From assembly GCF_019134595.1 (NCBI RefSeq), contig NZ_CP077770.1:2190001-2254000 (forward strand): 64,000 nt of DNA, written 5' to 3'. This document shows, piece after piece, positions 1-9,577 of the stretch. The position numbers and the translations under genes are program-made. Each line of letters starts with the position of its first letter. The stretch's first letter is position 1. The stretch is from Pseudoalteromonas shioyasakiensis (GTDB lineage Bacteria; Pseudomonadota; Gammaproteobacteria; Enterobacterales; Alteromonadaceae). Below the pieces are notes generated by a model. That model saw only the letters and a list, made by a program, of their open reading frames with translations. It made no database searches and was not told where the DNA came from.

Positions 1-485
1 AGTTGCTTAACGCTTTCACGTAAAGCGGGATCTGTATATCGCCTTGGATCTTTCGTTGGATTTCGCTTAAATACTTCTTCTAATGCTTCTGGTACTTTCC
101 CGTATTCACGAAAAGCTTGCCAACCTAGCGCTATATCACCTTGATCTTTTTTCCAAGTATCTTGTTGAGTTTGGTAATTTTGCTGCCATGTAGTTTCAGC
201 TGCACGCTGTTCTATAGATTTATTACGATAGTCATTCATTGACCTAAGCGTTGCATTTCGATGTTCATTGTTTAGCTTGGCCTGCTGATTTCTAAATGCC
301 ACATCTTCTGCACGCTCTGCTTTTCTTTGCTTGTCTAAATCAGCACGTCTCATCTGTTCTTGCTGATAGCGTTCCTCATTTCGCTTATCTAAATCACTTA
401 AACGCTGTTCATTGAATTGACGCGACTGATGACGCTCCATCATGTTGAAGCCCTTTAACGCACCATCTACGAATGCACCTGCCAT
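1..485 (-). CDS. Internal virion (ejection-like) protein, N-terminal part
   Basis: The reading frame is open from an ATG at 485, preceded by a strong GGGGGAG ribosome site, to the window edge, so only about 161 N-terminal residues are visible. They are rich in Q, R, E, K and N, with long helical, coiled-coil-like stretches after a short hydrophobic start (MAGAFVDGALKGF). It is the last gene of the late operon, after fibre genes, where short-tailed phages keep internal or ejection proteins. That role is inferred from position and composition; I recognise no family. Confidence 0.7.
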   Translation of the reverse strand, partial: MAGAFVDGALKGFNMMERHQSRQFNEQRLSDLDKRNEERYQQEQMRRADLDKQRKAERAEDVAFRNQQAKLNNEHRNATLRSMNDYRNKSIEQRAAETTWQQNYQTQQDTWKKDQGDIALGWQAFREYGKVPEALEEVFKRNPTKDPRRYTDPALRESVKQ

Positions 486-494
486 AACTCCCCC

Positions 495-731
495 TTATAA
501 AGAACCTGCAGCAAAACCAATTACAGCACCAATAGCAGTGCCCCAGCCTGGCATTATCTGTGTGCCAATCATTGCACCGGTAGCCGTGCCACTCATTTGC
601 GAATTTTTTTGCGCCTGATCAGCTTGGTCATTTGCTATTTCTCGGTTTTGCTCCATATCTGAGAGCGTTTTGAGTGACTGAGTCGATTTGGCCTTAGTGC
701 TTTGGCCTGCGTTCATAATTGAATAAGACAT
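495..731 (-). CDS. Small glycine-zipper virion protein
   Basis: A 78-residue protein with a polar N-terminal half and a C-terminal glycine-rich hydrophobic stretch of glycine-zipper type (GTATGAMIGTQI, then GWGTAIGAVIGFAAGSL). Such zippers occur in membrane-inserting ejection proteins. Its start overlaps the stop of the gene before it (TAATG), so translation is probably coupled. Its hydrophobic tail resembles the C-terminal end of the 218-residue protein two genes upstream, suggesting that a single ancestral product is split here. Function is inferred only. Confidence 0.65.
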   Translation of the reverse strand: MSYSIMNAGQSTKAKSTQSLKTLSDMEQNREIANDQADQAQKNSQMSGTATGAMIGTQIMPGWGTAIGAVIGFAAGSL

Positions 732-1180
732 TAGACGTTTCCTATATCAGCAAGCGTGCTTGTAGCACCACCTTGACCGGTTAGTATTTTGTTTTGCAGA
801 TCATCAACTGAACTGCGTGTTTCATTATTCACAGATGCCGTTGTGAGGCTTTTGAGCAGGTTGTTATTGTTATTATCTTGCTTGCTGTTTGCAGCGTTAA
901 CACCAAAGCGTGCTAGCTGCCGATCCTCGCTTCCTTTAGCAATCTTGAAGTTGCTATCAATGTTCTGCTGATTTCTTTCAAGCTGTTCTGTTAATAGCGA
1001 ATCATCCGTTGCTAACGAAAATAATTTTTCTTGCACAGGAAGGTAGCGCTTTTTGTAATCTTCGAATTGTTGGCGAGTTAAATCTGCTAACGCATCTTGA
1101 TAGCGTCCTGTTCGAATTTGGCCTGAATCAACTGAATAAAGATCAAATGGGTCATCTGTTGCTGCTGGTGTATCTGCCAT
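731..1180 (-). CDS. Internal virion-like protein, paralogue of the next gene upstream
   Basis: A 149-residue polar, helical protein. By eye it aligns with the protein encoded at 1192-1848: both have a Tyr/Pro-containing helical N-terminus, a LARFGVNAANSK / LAASGVNPNSGK segment, and a GQGGATSTLADI / GQGQSQEATATLTDI segment. This copy lacks the hydrophobic glycine-rich end, which is instead found in the following 78-residue gene. It is probably a structural or internal virion protein. A run of asparagines (NNNNN) marks a low-complexity linker. Confidence 0.7.
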   Translation of the reverse strand: MADTPAATDDPFDLYSVDSGQIRTGRYQDALADLTRQQFEDYKKRYLPVQEKLFSLATDDSLLTEQLERNQQNIDSNFKIAKGSEDRQLARFGVNAANSKQDNNNNNLLKSLTTASVNNETRSSVDDLQNKILTGQGGATSTLADIGNV

Positions 1181-1191
1181 GGTGTTATCTC

Positions 1192-1848
1192 CTAAGTTGT
1201 TCTTGTTGCGTTGATATTGCTATCGTCGAGCAAGCTACTGTTATTCGTTGCGTTATAGGTGATTGTGTTGGCATTGTTTGCATTTACAGCGGGCTGATTC
1301 TTGTAATAACTAGCCCCTGCACCTGCAATCGCACCAGTAGCGCCAAGTAAGTTTTCACTTTGCTGTTGTGAGATGTTTGCATCATTGAAGGCTTTACGCT
1401 GTGAGCTTTGTGCAATGTCCGTTAGAGTAGCCGTTGCTTCTTGAGATTGACCTTGGCCCATTGCCATTACATTGCTCATTTTGTCTATATAGCGTTCTTG
1501 GCCTGCTACCTGTGAACGTGCTGTAGTGTCACTTGATACAACTGATTGCTTGTCACTTAAGTCGCTTAACGTGCCTTTAAATTTGCCTGAATTTGGATTC
1601 ACTCCACTCGCCGCTAAATTTGTGGCAGTGTTTGTCCTTGCACTAGTGAATGCTTTTTGACTGCCAAGGTTTGCACTTTCAGCAATGTCTGAATAAACAG
1701 TGTCATCGTTCGCTTCTTTAGCGTCATCAATCACCATGTTTTCAAATGGGACTATGCTATCTTGGTAATAGGCCCACTCTTCTGCATAGACTTTTGCGAG
1801 TTCTTTCTCGTACTCAGTCTCTTTAATATCCCCGCCTGATTTACTCAT
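1192..1848 (-). CDS. Internal virion-like protein with glycine-rich C-terminal segment
   Basis: A 218-residue protein. The N-terminal half is acidic and helical, the middle carries a conserved LAASGVNPNSGK block, and near residues 170-190 there is a glycine/alanine-rich hydrophobic patch (LLGATGAIAGAGASYY), followed by a low-complexity N/T tail. Its start overlaps the stop of the gene upstream (ATGA). Position after the fibre genes suggests a protein carried inside the head or injected with DNA. Family not identified. Confidence 0.7.
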   Translation of the reverse strand: MSKSGGDIKETEYEKELAKVYAEEWAYYQDSIVPFENMVIDDAKEANDDTVYSDIAESANLGSQKAFTSARTNTATNLAASGVNPNSGKFKGTLSDLSDKQSVVSSDTTARSQVAGQERYIDKMSNVMAMGQGQSQEATATLTDIAQSSQRKAFNDANISQQQSENLLGATGAIAGAGASYYKNQPAVNANNANTITYNATNNSSLLDDSNINATRTT

Positions 1849-2270
1849 GCTTTACAAACCTCTAAAAAATGCCGCCAGACAACTAAACCATCACGCACAC
1901 AAAATCGCCGCCAACCATAAGCCGGTGCAACTTTATTAAAACCTTTGCGTGCTGTTGAAAACTCTATGAAGGATGCCCGGCCACATTTGGCAAGGCGAAT
2001 GATGTGATAGAGATACCGGTTGATTGCATCGCCCCCATGACAGGAAGCAACACACACTTGGATATACTCATGTTTCATTTGTGAACGCGGCCTCAAAACA
2101 ACGAATCCATCGGGCGCTACAAACAAAAAAGCCCACTCATTTGAGCAGGCTTTATCTATTTCATTGAACAAGTTGGGTTCGTTCGCCGTGTTACCTATTC
2201 GCGTTATTGGCTCTTTAAGCCTGTCACGGTGGTTGGCCCATGACACACACTGCAGATACGATTTGTCCAT
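1845..2270 (-). CDS. Virion-associated protein, possibly GNAT-like fold
   Basis: A 141-residue compact, mixed alpha/beta protein with many Trp, Cys and Arg residues and a FIEFSTARKGFNKVAP-type segment that faintly resembles the later part of an acetyltransferase fold (strand, then helix before a Gly-Trp-Arg-Arg). Small GNAT-like proteins are known beside internal virion genes of podoviruses. No acetyl-CoA binding motif (Q/RxxGxG/A) is visible, so enzymatic activity is doubtful. The gene overlaps the next by four bases. Confidence 0.6.
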   Translation of the reverse strand: MDKSYLQCVSWANHRDRLKEPITRIGNTANEPNLFNEIDKACSNEWAFLFVAPDGFVVLRPRSQMKHEYIQVCVASCHGGDAINRYLYHIIRLAKCGRASFIEFSTARKGFNKVAPAYGWRRFCVRDGLVVWRHFLEVCKA

Positions 2271-2308
2271 TATGTAAAAATACTAACCTATATTGGGGGG
2301 TTTTGCTA

Positions 2309-5300
2309 TTAACTAATCGTTGAGCCATCTTTGAAGGTTTGGCAGATAATACTTTGCGCCGGTGCGTTAACTGTCTGCGTTCCTTCAGTTGATGTTTTCT
2401 TGATTTTCAATGTTACTGTTCTGCTAGAGTTCGCTGGTATTGTTGCCGCTAATGTTTTGGTTACCGCAGTTCGCGTTCCATCATCACCACTGAAAGCATG
2501 CGTATAGGAGTCTTGTGCACCACTAAAACCAGACACATACAGCAATACCTCTGCTTCGGGCGCAGCGCTGAACCCATGACTGCCTATTAGTTTGATGCCA
2601 CTAACAGTGACACTACGGGCAAAAGGCAAGCTTGAAATTGTAAAACTGATTACGGTGTATTCTTGGCTGTGTATTGTCGCATTTACATTAGATGATGTTT
2701 TCACTCTTAAGTCAGTTACGTCACCCTCTATGTTTGCAGCGTAAACTGTTCCAAAGAAACTCGCATTATTACCAAACAGAGTATCAATGTAAGCTTGATT
2801 AATTTGTGCGCTTCCAATCGCGCCATTGGCGATATATGTGGACACATTTGAACTTAGAATTTTACTTAGTCCTGCGAAAGGACCAAGTGTCGGTTTATTG
2901 CTCAAATCTGTGTAGCTAACAGAGTTCTGAGTAGCTAATGCCCCGAGTCCGTCGACTTTAGAAGCATCAATTAAAACCCCGCCATTGGTGTCCGATGAAA
3001 AAACTGTGTTACCAGACTGGTCGCGAATAGTGACTCTCTCAAGAATGCAACTTATTGCCTTCATGGTACCATCGGGCGACATAGAGAAATTACCTGTACG
3101 CGCGCCATTGGATTTGTTGTAGTTAATCGATGGGGTTTTCAACTCTGAACCTATCAATACTCTGTCAGCTAATAAGCTATCGGTTACTAAGCTTTGTATG
3201 TAAGCATCATCAATGACAGCTTCACTTATCACTGTTTGTCCATCAACAACTGCAAAAACAGGTTTTAACCCATGAACACCATCACCGGTGGAGTCTTGCA
3301 CAATTGCAAACCGGTCAGCTTCAACTGAGAAAATAACATTCTGACCGTCATTCACTAAACCAAACCCACCAGACACACCATTTACATACGTTTTTACGCC
3401 CCATAGAGCACTAAACTCATCTTGATTATTTGCAACCGTTTGGCTTAGTGTCTCTAAGCTTGCACCAAGACTATTGCCATCCTTATCTTCAATTTCAGAT
3501 TTTAATACAGTATTAGCAGTGCTAATTGCTGAGTTAGTTTGAGCCTTTGTGAAGTAGTTCTGATAAAGGTCTGCCCCCAAACTATTACCATTAGGGTTTT
3601 CTATCTGAGACTTTAATTGTGTTACCGCTGAACTGATTGCAGAGTCTGTTGCCGACTCAGTGTAATAATCATTTATTAGCGTGCTGTTCACTCCATTAAT
3701 CGCACTATTGAGAGTGTTTTCAACTGAGCTTATAGCGCTATCCGTTTCTGATTTTGTATAGAAGTTACTATTTAAAATTGCACCAATACTGTTACCGTTA
3801 GGATCTTCTATTTGTGACTTAAGTGCTGTGGTTGCACTACTTATCGCTGAGTTAACGTCCGTTTTAGTAAAGTAGTTATTATATAAATCTGCTGCAATGC
3901 TATTGCCATATGGATTTTCAATTTGAGATTTTAATTGGTTTGATGCTTGAGTGATTGCATTCGTTGTATCAGTTGCTGTCAAATACTCATTAAGTAGTGT
4001 TGCACCAATGCTATTGCCGTTAGGATCTTCTATCTCTGATTGTAATAAAGAGATAGCGTTAGAAATTGCGGTGTCTGACTCTGTTGCTGTACGGTAACTA
4101 CTTGCAAGCATCGCACCTATGCTGCTCCCTTCAGGATCTTCGATGCTAGATTTTAACTGTGTTACAGCATTACTTATCGCAGTGTCAGTATTCGCAGCGG
4201 TGTAATAGTCGTTAACTAAAGTACTCGCATTGTTTTGAATTGCACTATTTAGGGTTGTTTGTACTGCAGAGATTGCCGAATCAGTTTCAGTTTTCGTGTA
4301 ATAATCAGTGCTCAATACTGCAATTACACTATTGCCTTCGGGATCTTCTATTTCCGCTTTTAATGCTGTTGTCGCTTGAGAAATGGCAAGATTTGTCTCT
4401 GTCGTTGTTAGGTAGCTATTGAATAGCTCTGCCCCGACACTATTACCTTCAGGATCTTCAATTTCGGCCTTTAATTGATTAGATGCTTGAGCTATTGCAC
4501 TCGATGTATCTGTTTTTGTGAAGTAGTCATTAAATAAAGTTGCACCTAAGCTATTGCCCTCAGCATCTTCGATTTGTGACTTAAGCAGTGAAGAGGCATT
4601 AGAAATTGCCAAGTCAGTTTCAGCAACCGTTCTGTAACTATTTACCAATAAGGCGCCTATGCTATTGCCTTCAGGATCTTCAATTTCAGATTTCAAAGAC
4701 GTTGTAGCCGAAGCAATGGCACTATTTGTATCTACTGAAGTTAAATACTCGTTGGCTAACGTTGCACCTAAACTTGTCCCCTCGGGGTTTTCTATGTCGG
4801 TTTTTAAAGCGGTTGTAGCTGTTGCAATTGCTGATTCAGTATCAACTTTCGTAAAGTAAGCGTTAGCAAGGGTGGCCCCAATACTGTTGCCATCAGGATC
4901 TTCAATTTCTGTTTTTAAGTTTAAGGTTGATTGGGCTATCGCTTCATCCGCTGAAGCGCTTGTATAGTAATTATTAGCAAGATCAGCTTTTGTGTTTTCA
5001 ACTTCGCTTGATAATGCAGTATATTGACGCGCCCTACTTTGTGACTCATTACTAACAACTACACTCAAACTATTTATTTGTGATGTGTTTTCATTAAACG
5101 CTGCATTGAGCGTTTCAGAGTCTTGCGCTAGTGCCTCTTGCTTATCAGCTACAGTATTCTGTTTAGTGATTATATCTGATTCAGATTCCCGTCGAATCTG
5201 CTGAGCCAAATCGTTAGCGAGCGCATTCTCAATGGCTGCCAAGGCTGCATCATCACTTAATGTCTCCCAAAATTCAAAACGTGCATTAAGCTGTGATTGC

Positions 5301-7909
5301 CTTTGCGAATTGGCGCTATCAATGTCACTTTTAGTGTAGAAATTGTTAAACAAGGTTGCGCCAACACTATTACCTTCTGGATCTTCAATTTGTGTTTTTA
5401 AAACAGTATTTTGCTGCGCAATTGCTGAATTAATTTCTGTCGTTGTTAAATAATTATTTTGCAGCGTTGCATCAATGTTTTGCTCTAACTGTATATCACC
5501 AGCTGAAATCAAGTTCTCGAGCTGCGATGAAAGCGTTTGTGATGCAGTCGAAATAGCGCTGTTGGTTTCAGCCTGAGTAAAGTAGTCATTAGCTAGTAAT
5601 GTGTTTACGGTGTTTAAAGTGCTTGTGTCGCCTTCTTCTAGTTGTGTTGAGAATGATGCTGCTAATTGATCACTAGCATTTGAAATAGCCTCATTAACAT
5701 TGGAAATGGTGTAGTAGTTATTTGAAAGCGTCGAGTAAATATTTGACGTGATCTGGCTCGTTTCATCTTCAATGACTTGGTTTAAGCTTGCTTCAAGATT
5801 GTTGGTCGCAGCTGTAACAACTTCATTTACGCGAGTTTTTGTGTAGTAGTTTGTTGAAAGATTGCTGTTTAAGTTTTGAATTATGATTTGATCATCGGCT
5901 TCTATCTTCGCTTTTAACGAAGAGTCCAATGCATTGGAAGCCAGCGATATTGCTTCATCCACACCAGCAATAGTGTAGAAGTTATTAGCAAGATTACTTT
6001 TGACATCATTTAATTCACTCGTTAATTCTGTCTTTGAAGCCGCAATCGCCGTTTCTGTATCAACTTGCGTTAGGTAATCACTAAATAGCGTAGCCCCTAG
6101 ACTAGTACCTTCAGTATCTTCTATTTCAGACTTTAAAATTTGTAATGCATTTGCTCTTGCTTGCTCTGTTTCAGCCTTTGTTGAATACTGTGTGTTCAAC
6201 AAACTCGTTATAGCATGATCACCCTGATTAATTGCAGCATCGAGTGTTGTGGTTGCCTGTGAAATAGCTTGGTCAACATCCGCTGAAGTATAATAATCCT
6301 CTGCAAGCTCTGCCCTGATACTTGATGCTTCAAAATCTATATTAGTAGTAAGCTGGGTGGTGACTTGACTAATAGCACTATCAACTTCTGTCGATGTATA
6401 GTAATTGTTCGCAATATTGGCACCAATACTATTGCCTTCAGGATCTTCAATTTGAGATTTTAAAGTCTGCCCTGCTGTTGCGATAGCTTGATCAGTCGAA
6501 ACTTTGGTGTAGTAATCATTGAAAATAGTCGCACCAATACTTGTCCCTTGTGCGTCCTCTATCTCTGATTTAATTTGTTGAGTAGCAAGCGCAATTGCTT
6601 CATCTGTTGTGGCTTTCGTGTAGTATGTGTTTTCAATTTCACCAGATAAAGACAATCCACTTTCTTCAATTTCAACCCGTATAGACTCGGCTGCAGCAGC
6701 AATAGCCTGGTTCGCCTCAGTCACTGTTAGAAATTCAGATTCGATACGGGCTGTCATGTTCTCTAATGATGATTCAAACTCGATGATCTTAACTGTGTTG
6801 TTCTGCCAGTTCTCATCATTAACGAGTGCGGCATCAATTAGCTGACGTGCTAACGCATCATTTGTGATCTCAATCGCTTCGGCACGTTCTTTTGCAGAAA
6901 TAGAAATACCTTCAATGTCAGATACTGTGCCTGTAAGCAAATCTAGTGTGTTATTTAGAGCTGCAATATCACCATCAACAATCTCAGAAATAGAATTTGA
7001 GATACTTGTTATGTTCGTGAATTGATTGTCGATATCAACTCGCGCAGCATCAATGTCCGTTCGAAACTGGTCAAAGTCAATTGCCAGTAGTCCATTAACA
7101 CGCGTATCAAGATTCGGAATAACATTTTCTGTAATATTCGATATACGCGCATCTAAATCTGGAATGCTGTTGTTAATTGCATCATCAACTCGCTGATTTA
7201 AATCCGGCAATTGAATCGATGTAATTTGTTCTACACGGTCATCTAGATTAGGTATGCTATTGTTGATGATGTTATCGACACGGCTATCAATATTCGGTAT
7301 CTCTGTTATCGCACTATTTAGAAATTCACCTAAGTGCGAAAGCTCAATCAAACCGCCTATTTCATCAAGAATAGTGGAGGCTGATTCTTTTGTTTCGACC
7401 TCAATACCCCTTGAGCCCTGTGTTGGCCCTATCACATCAACGACATTTACGAACCGGATCCAATAGTAATACTTGCTCCCCATATCCACCGAGTCAGAAA
7501 AGACGTTTGTAACTTCTGTGGCTATGCGTACTGCTTGTGAGAAATCATCTGTATCAGCTCTTAATACTTCAGCATACGCGTGCCCTTTATAAGTTGGTGC
7601 ATCCCATTCAATAGCGATGAATGTAAAGCCACCTCGTCCAATGACGTTTATTGGTTTATGAGGGTTTTCAACAAGTGGCCCTGTTGGGGGCAGTGGTGAG
7701 TCATCATTTGAGCTATTTGAGTTTCTGATCAACGCTTCTCGTTTTAGCGCATCTAAATTTACTAGGTCCTTGTATAAAAGAGCACGGTTTTCACCACTTC
7801 CTCTTTGGCCGGTTAATAGCTCTACGTTTTCAGTTAATGCTGTTTCAGTTTGCTTTCCACCTTGTCGCCCTATACCCGGGAAATCACTTTTGCGCAGACG
7901 TTTAGCCAT
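2309..7909 (-). CDS. Giant tail fibre with 26 tandem repeats and a J-like DUF1983 region
   Basis: This 1866-residue protein is very probably the long tail fibre that recognises the host. Residues about 85-175 look like a fibronectin type III domain. Residues about 200-280 hold four short IPNLDxRV-type coiled-coil repeats. Residues about 426-1490 contain 26 tandem units of 32-44 residues built on a YYTKxETDxAI - LKSQIEDPEGNSIGATL pattern. Residues about 1480-1620 resemble the DUF1983 region of lambda host-specificity protein J (ALWGVK, FSMSPDGTMKA). The C-terminal 150 residues are beta-rich and may bind the receptor. J-type sequence in an otherwise short-tailed phage is unusual. Its start overlaps the stop of the upstream hub gene (TAATG). 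Confidence 0.85.
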   Translation of the reverse strand: MAKRLRKSDFPGIGRQGGKQTETALTENVELLTGQRGSGENRALLYKDLVNLDALKREALIRNSNSSNDDSPLPPTGPLVENPHKPINVIGRGGFTFIAIEWDAPTYKGHAYAEVLRADTDDFSQAVRIATEVTNVFSDSVDMGSKYYYWIRFVNVVDVIGPTQGSRGIEVETKESASTILDEIGGLIELSHLGEFLNSAITEIPNIDSRVDNIINNSIPNLDDRVEQITSIQLPDLNQRVDDAINNSIPDLDARISNITENVIPNLDTRVNGLLAIDFDQFRTDIDAARVDIDNQFTNITSISNSISEIVDGDIAALNNTLDLLTGTVSDIEGISISAKERAEAIEITNDALARQLIDAALVNDENWQNNTVKIIEFESSLENMTARIESEFLTVTEANQAIAAAAESIRVEIEESGLSLSGEIENTYYTKATTDEAIALATQQIKSEIEDAQGTSIGATIFNDYYTKVSTDQAIATAGQTLKSQIEDPEGNSIGANIANNYYTSTEVDSAISQVTTQLTTNIDFEASSIRAELAEDYYTSADVDQAISQATTTLDAAINQGDHAITSLLNTQYSTKAETEQARANALQILKSEIEDTEGTSLGATLFSDYLTQVDTETAIAASKTELTSELNDVKSNLANNFYTIAGVDEAISLASNALDSSLKAKIEADDQIIIQNLNSNLSTNYYTKTRVNEVVTAATNNLEASLNQVIEDETSQITSNIYSTLSNNYYTISNVNEAISNASDQLAASFSTQLEEGDTSTLNTVNTLLANDYFTQAETNSAISTASQTLSSQLENLISAGDIQLEQNIDATLQNNYLTTTEINSAIAQQNTVLKTQIEDPEGNSVGATLFNNFYTKSDIDSANSQRQSQLNARFEFWETLSDDAALAAIENALANDLAQQIRRESESDIITKQNTVADKQEALAQDSETLNAAFNENTSQINSLSVVVSNESQSRARQYTALSSEVENTKADLANNYYTSASADEAIAQSTLNLKTEIEDPDGNSIGATLANAYFTKVDTESAIATATTALKTDIENPEGTSLGATLANEYLTSVDTNSAIASATTSLKSEIEDPEGNSIGALLVNSYRTVAETDLAISNASSLLKSQIEDAEGNSLGATLFNDYFTKTDTSSAIAQASNQLKAEIEDPEGNSVGAELFNSYLTTTETNLAISQATTALKAEIEDPEGNSVIAVLSTDYYTKTETDSAISAVQTTLNSAIQNNASTLVNDYYTAANTDTAISNAVTQLKSSIEDPEGSSIGAMLASSYRTATESDTAISNAISLLQSEIEDPNGNSIGATLLNEYLTATDTTNAITQASNQLKSQIENPYGNSIAADLYNNYFTKTDVNSAISSATTALKSQIEDPNGNSIGAILNSNFYTKSETDSAISSVENTLNSAINGVNSTLINDYYTESATDSAISSAVTQLKSQIENPNGNSLGADLYQNYFTKAQTNSAISTANTVLKSEIEDKDGNSLGASLETLSQTVANNQDEFSALWGVKTYVNGVSGGFGLVNDGQNVIFSVEADRFAIVQDSTGDGVHGLKPVFAVVDGQTVISEAVIDDAYIQSLVTDSLLADRVLIGSELKTPSINYNKSNGARTGNFSMSPDGTMKAISCILERVTIRDQSGNTVFSSDTNGGVLIDASKVDGLGALATQNSVSYTDLSNKPTLGPFAGLSKILSSNVSTYIANGAIGSAQINQAYIDTLFGNNASFFGTVYAANIEGDVTDLRVKTSSNVNATIHSQEYTVISFTISSLPFARSVTVSGIKLIGSHGFSAAPEAEVLLYVSGFSGAQDSYTHAFSGDDGTRTAVTKTLAATIPANSSRTVTLKIKKTSTEGTQTVNAPAQSIICQTFKDGSTIS
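3440..6635 (-). repeat. Tandem in-frame repeats of about 111 bp in the fibre gene
   Basis: Twenty-six coding repeats, most 37 codons long, with shorter (32) and longer (44) variants. The best conserved part is an IEDPEGNSIGA loop followed by a YYTK turn. Units 16-20 (about 4103-4642) and 21-25 (about 3563-4102) form a higher-order duplication of 540 bp: both blocks have three 37-codon units, one 32-codon unit and one 37-codon unit, and both begin with SYRT. Confidence 0.85.
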
Positions 7910-9534
7910 TAAGCAGTCACCTCTCGCATTGTTGTCGCGATTGATACGCTATGAACAGTCCCTTTGCCATAGACCTCAAACGCCCATGAATCTCCGCGTG
8001 TTGTAGGTAACCTAAATGCCATTTCAGGTATTTCACCCGGTGTAAGATGTAATACCTCAACTTCATCTGCAAAGACTTTAATACCAGACAAGTTCACATC
8101 AACACCTTTCACCATGGCACATGAAAAATTAATATCGCTTGCTTCAAAGTCCTTAGAGCGCCAACGATAATCCATCTTAGTCGAACCAGATCCCCATTTT
8201 ACTAACTCACCGTTCTTGCATAGATACAATGTGTCATCGACTAGATTATTAAACCCGCAATCGGCTGCGTGTTCGAAGTGCCTAAAATCACCTGTTTTAG
8301 GGTCAAAAATAAACCCTTTATCTAACGCCGCACCGTAGTATGCTAGATAACGCCCCTCATAATAATAAGCTTCAATTGTATGGGGTTCGTACTCTTGCCA
8401 CTGTTCACGTGTAATAATTTGCTCTGTGAGCATCGTTAAACCACTCGACGTTAACGCAACAAGTCCGTCCGGGCTTGCATAAATAAATGAGCCATTGACG
8501 ATAACTGCAGAGCGCGCGCTCACGCATGCTTGCTTGAACTCGAGCTTTTGACCAGACATTGCACTAGGCGTTACACCGCTGAATAAATACGGATAACCTT
8601 CAGTTAAAACAGCAAGCGTATTGCCAAGTGCGGCCATCGTTACAATGTCATGCTCGGTTGTTTGTTGGTAATCACTGGGCCAAGCATAGGGTAAGTAGGC
8701 TTCACAAAAACAAACTGTACTATCAAAAAATCCTGCAAGAATACCATTTGCCATTGACGTTAAACCGATCATGTTCTCATTCGGCATTTCATAATCGTAT
8801 GTGTTTAGCGATTCGCCCAGCTCATCACCTTGCACATTATCAATGAAATTTGTTTGAGAAATAGGCAATTCGGCAACGAGTAAGTAATCGGCTGATCCGC
8901 CTGCTGTTGCTGTTCTATAAATCCTTCGACGAGTGATATTAGAAAGGTTTACGTTTGGTGGGCTTAAGATTAGTGAGACAGAGGTGTCAGGGTTGTCGGG
9001 ATATTTAATTTCGACTTTTAATGATGCTTCACCCGGTGGACCTTCTTCACCTTGGCCTGTTACAAATGTATGCGTGTAATAACGAGTTTCATCATCATTC
9101 GGGTCAATCTCAGCCCCTTCTTCATTCTCGTCTACGCCTTCAGATACACTACAAGATATTTGTGTTTCTGGTGGTTGAACACCTAACCGGTAGGACGCTG
9201 CAGGCATTGTGGCACCAATGAAAATAGCGTTATTTGTCACTTTAGGGTAGCCATCACCTGTAAAATAAACTCGTTGCCATTGATCATCTGCAATCGGACT
9301 TGGTACAGCATTCACAACTTTGCTCCACGAAAACCAATGTTGATTTAAGTGTTTGTAAATACTCTTTGTATTACTAGGTAATGTCACACCTGTACTCAAA
9401 GGGACTTTAAGCGCTGATAAGTTGCCATTATCAAAATGACAACCAAATGCTTTTGAGGCTGATTCGTTAGGGAGTAAACGCGGGTCGAGTTTAGGCCGTT
9501 CACCGGCGAAAGTTTTTACAGTGATTGCAGGCAT
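7909..9534 (-). CDS. Tail hub / packaged-DNA stabilisation protein (P22 gp10-like)
   Basis: A 541-residue beta-rich protein. The N-terminus (DPRLLPNESASKAFGCHFDN) is typical of short-tailed phage hub proteins that plug the portal and join the spike. Repeated strands with Tyr, Trp and Gly, such as GRYLAYYGA and GDFRHFEH, fit a propeller-like fold. It lies between the connector/spike genes and the long fibre gene. Assignment rests on length, composition and neighbourhood, so the gp10 comparison is an inference. Confidence 0.6.
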   Translation of the reverse strand: MPAITVKTFAGERPKLDPRLLPNESASKAFGCHFDNGNLSALKVPLSTGVTLPSNTKSIYKHLNQHWFSWSKVVNAVPSPIADDQWQRVYFTGDGYPKVTNNAIFIGATMPAASYRLGVQPPETQISCSVSEGVDENEEGAEIDPNDDETRYYTHTFVTGQGEEGPPGEASLKVEIKYPDNPDTSVSLILSPPNVNLSNITRRRIYRTATAGGSADYLLVAELPISQTNFIDNVQGDELGESLNTYDYEMPNENMIGLTSMANGILAGFFDSTVCFCEAYLPYAWPSDYQQTTEHDIVTMAALGNTLAVLTEGYPYLFSGVTPSAMSGQKLEFKQACVSARSAVIVNGSFIYASPDGLVALTSSGLTMLTEQIITREQWQEYEPHTIEAYYYEGRYLAYYGAALDKGFIFDPKTGDFRHFEHAADCGFNNLVDDTLYLCKNGELVKWGSGSTKMDYRWRSKDFEASDINFSCAMVKGVDVNLSGIKVFADEVEVLHLTPGEIPEMAFRLPTTRGDSWAFEVYGKGTVHSVSIATTMREVTA

Positions 9535-9577
9535 AGTATTCGCTTTTGAATATTGAAATTAGGTAGGCTTTGGTGAA

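Noticed and set aside
3440..6635. Regularly spaced repeats that might be taken for a CRISPR array
   Set aside because: The repeats are in frame, diverged and part of one long coding sequence; there are no constant repeats with unique spacers and no cas genes.
6627..6845. Plus-strand frames opposite the fibre gene (also at 4240, 4659, 7254)
   Set aside because: Antisense shadows of the repeats; they copy the repeat periodicity and lack ribosome sites.
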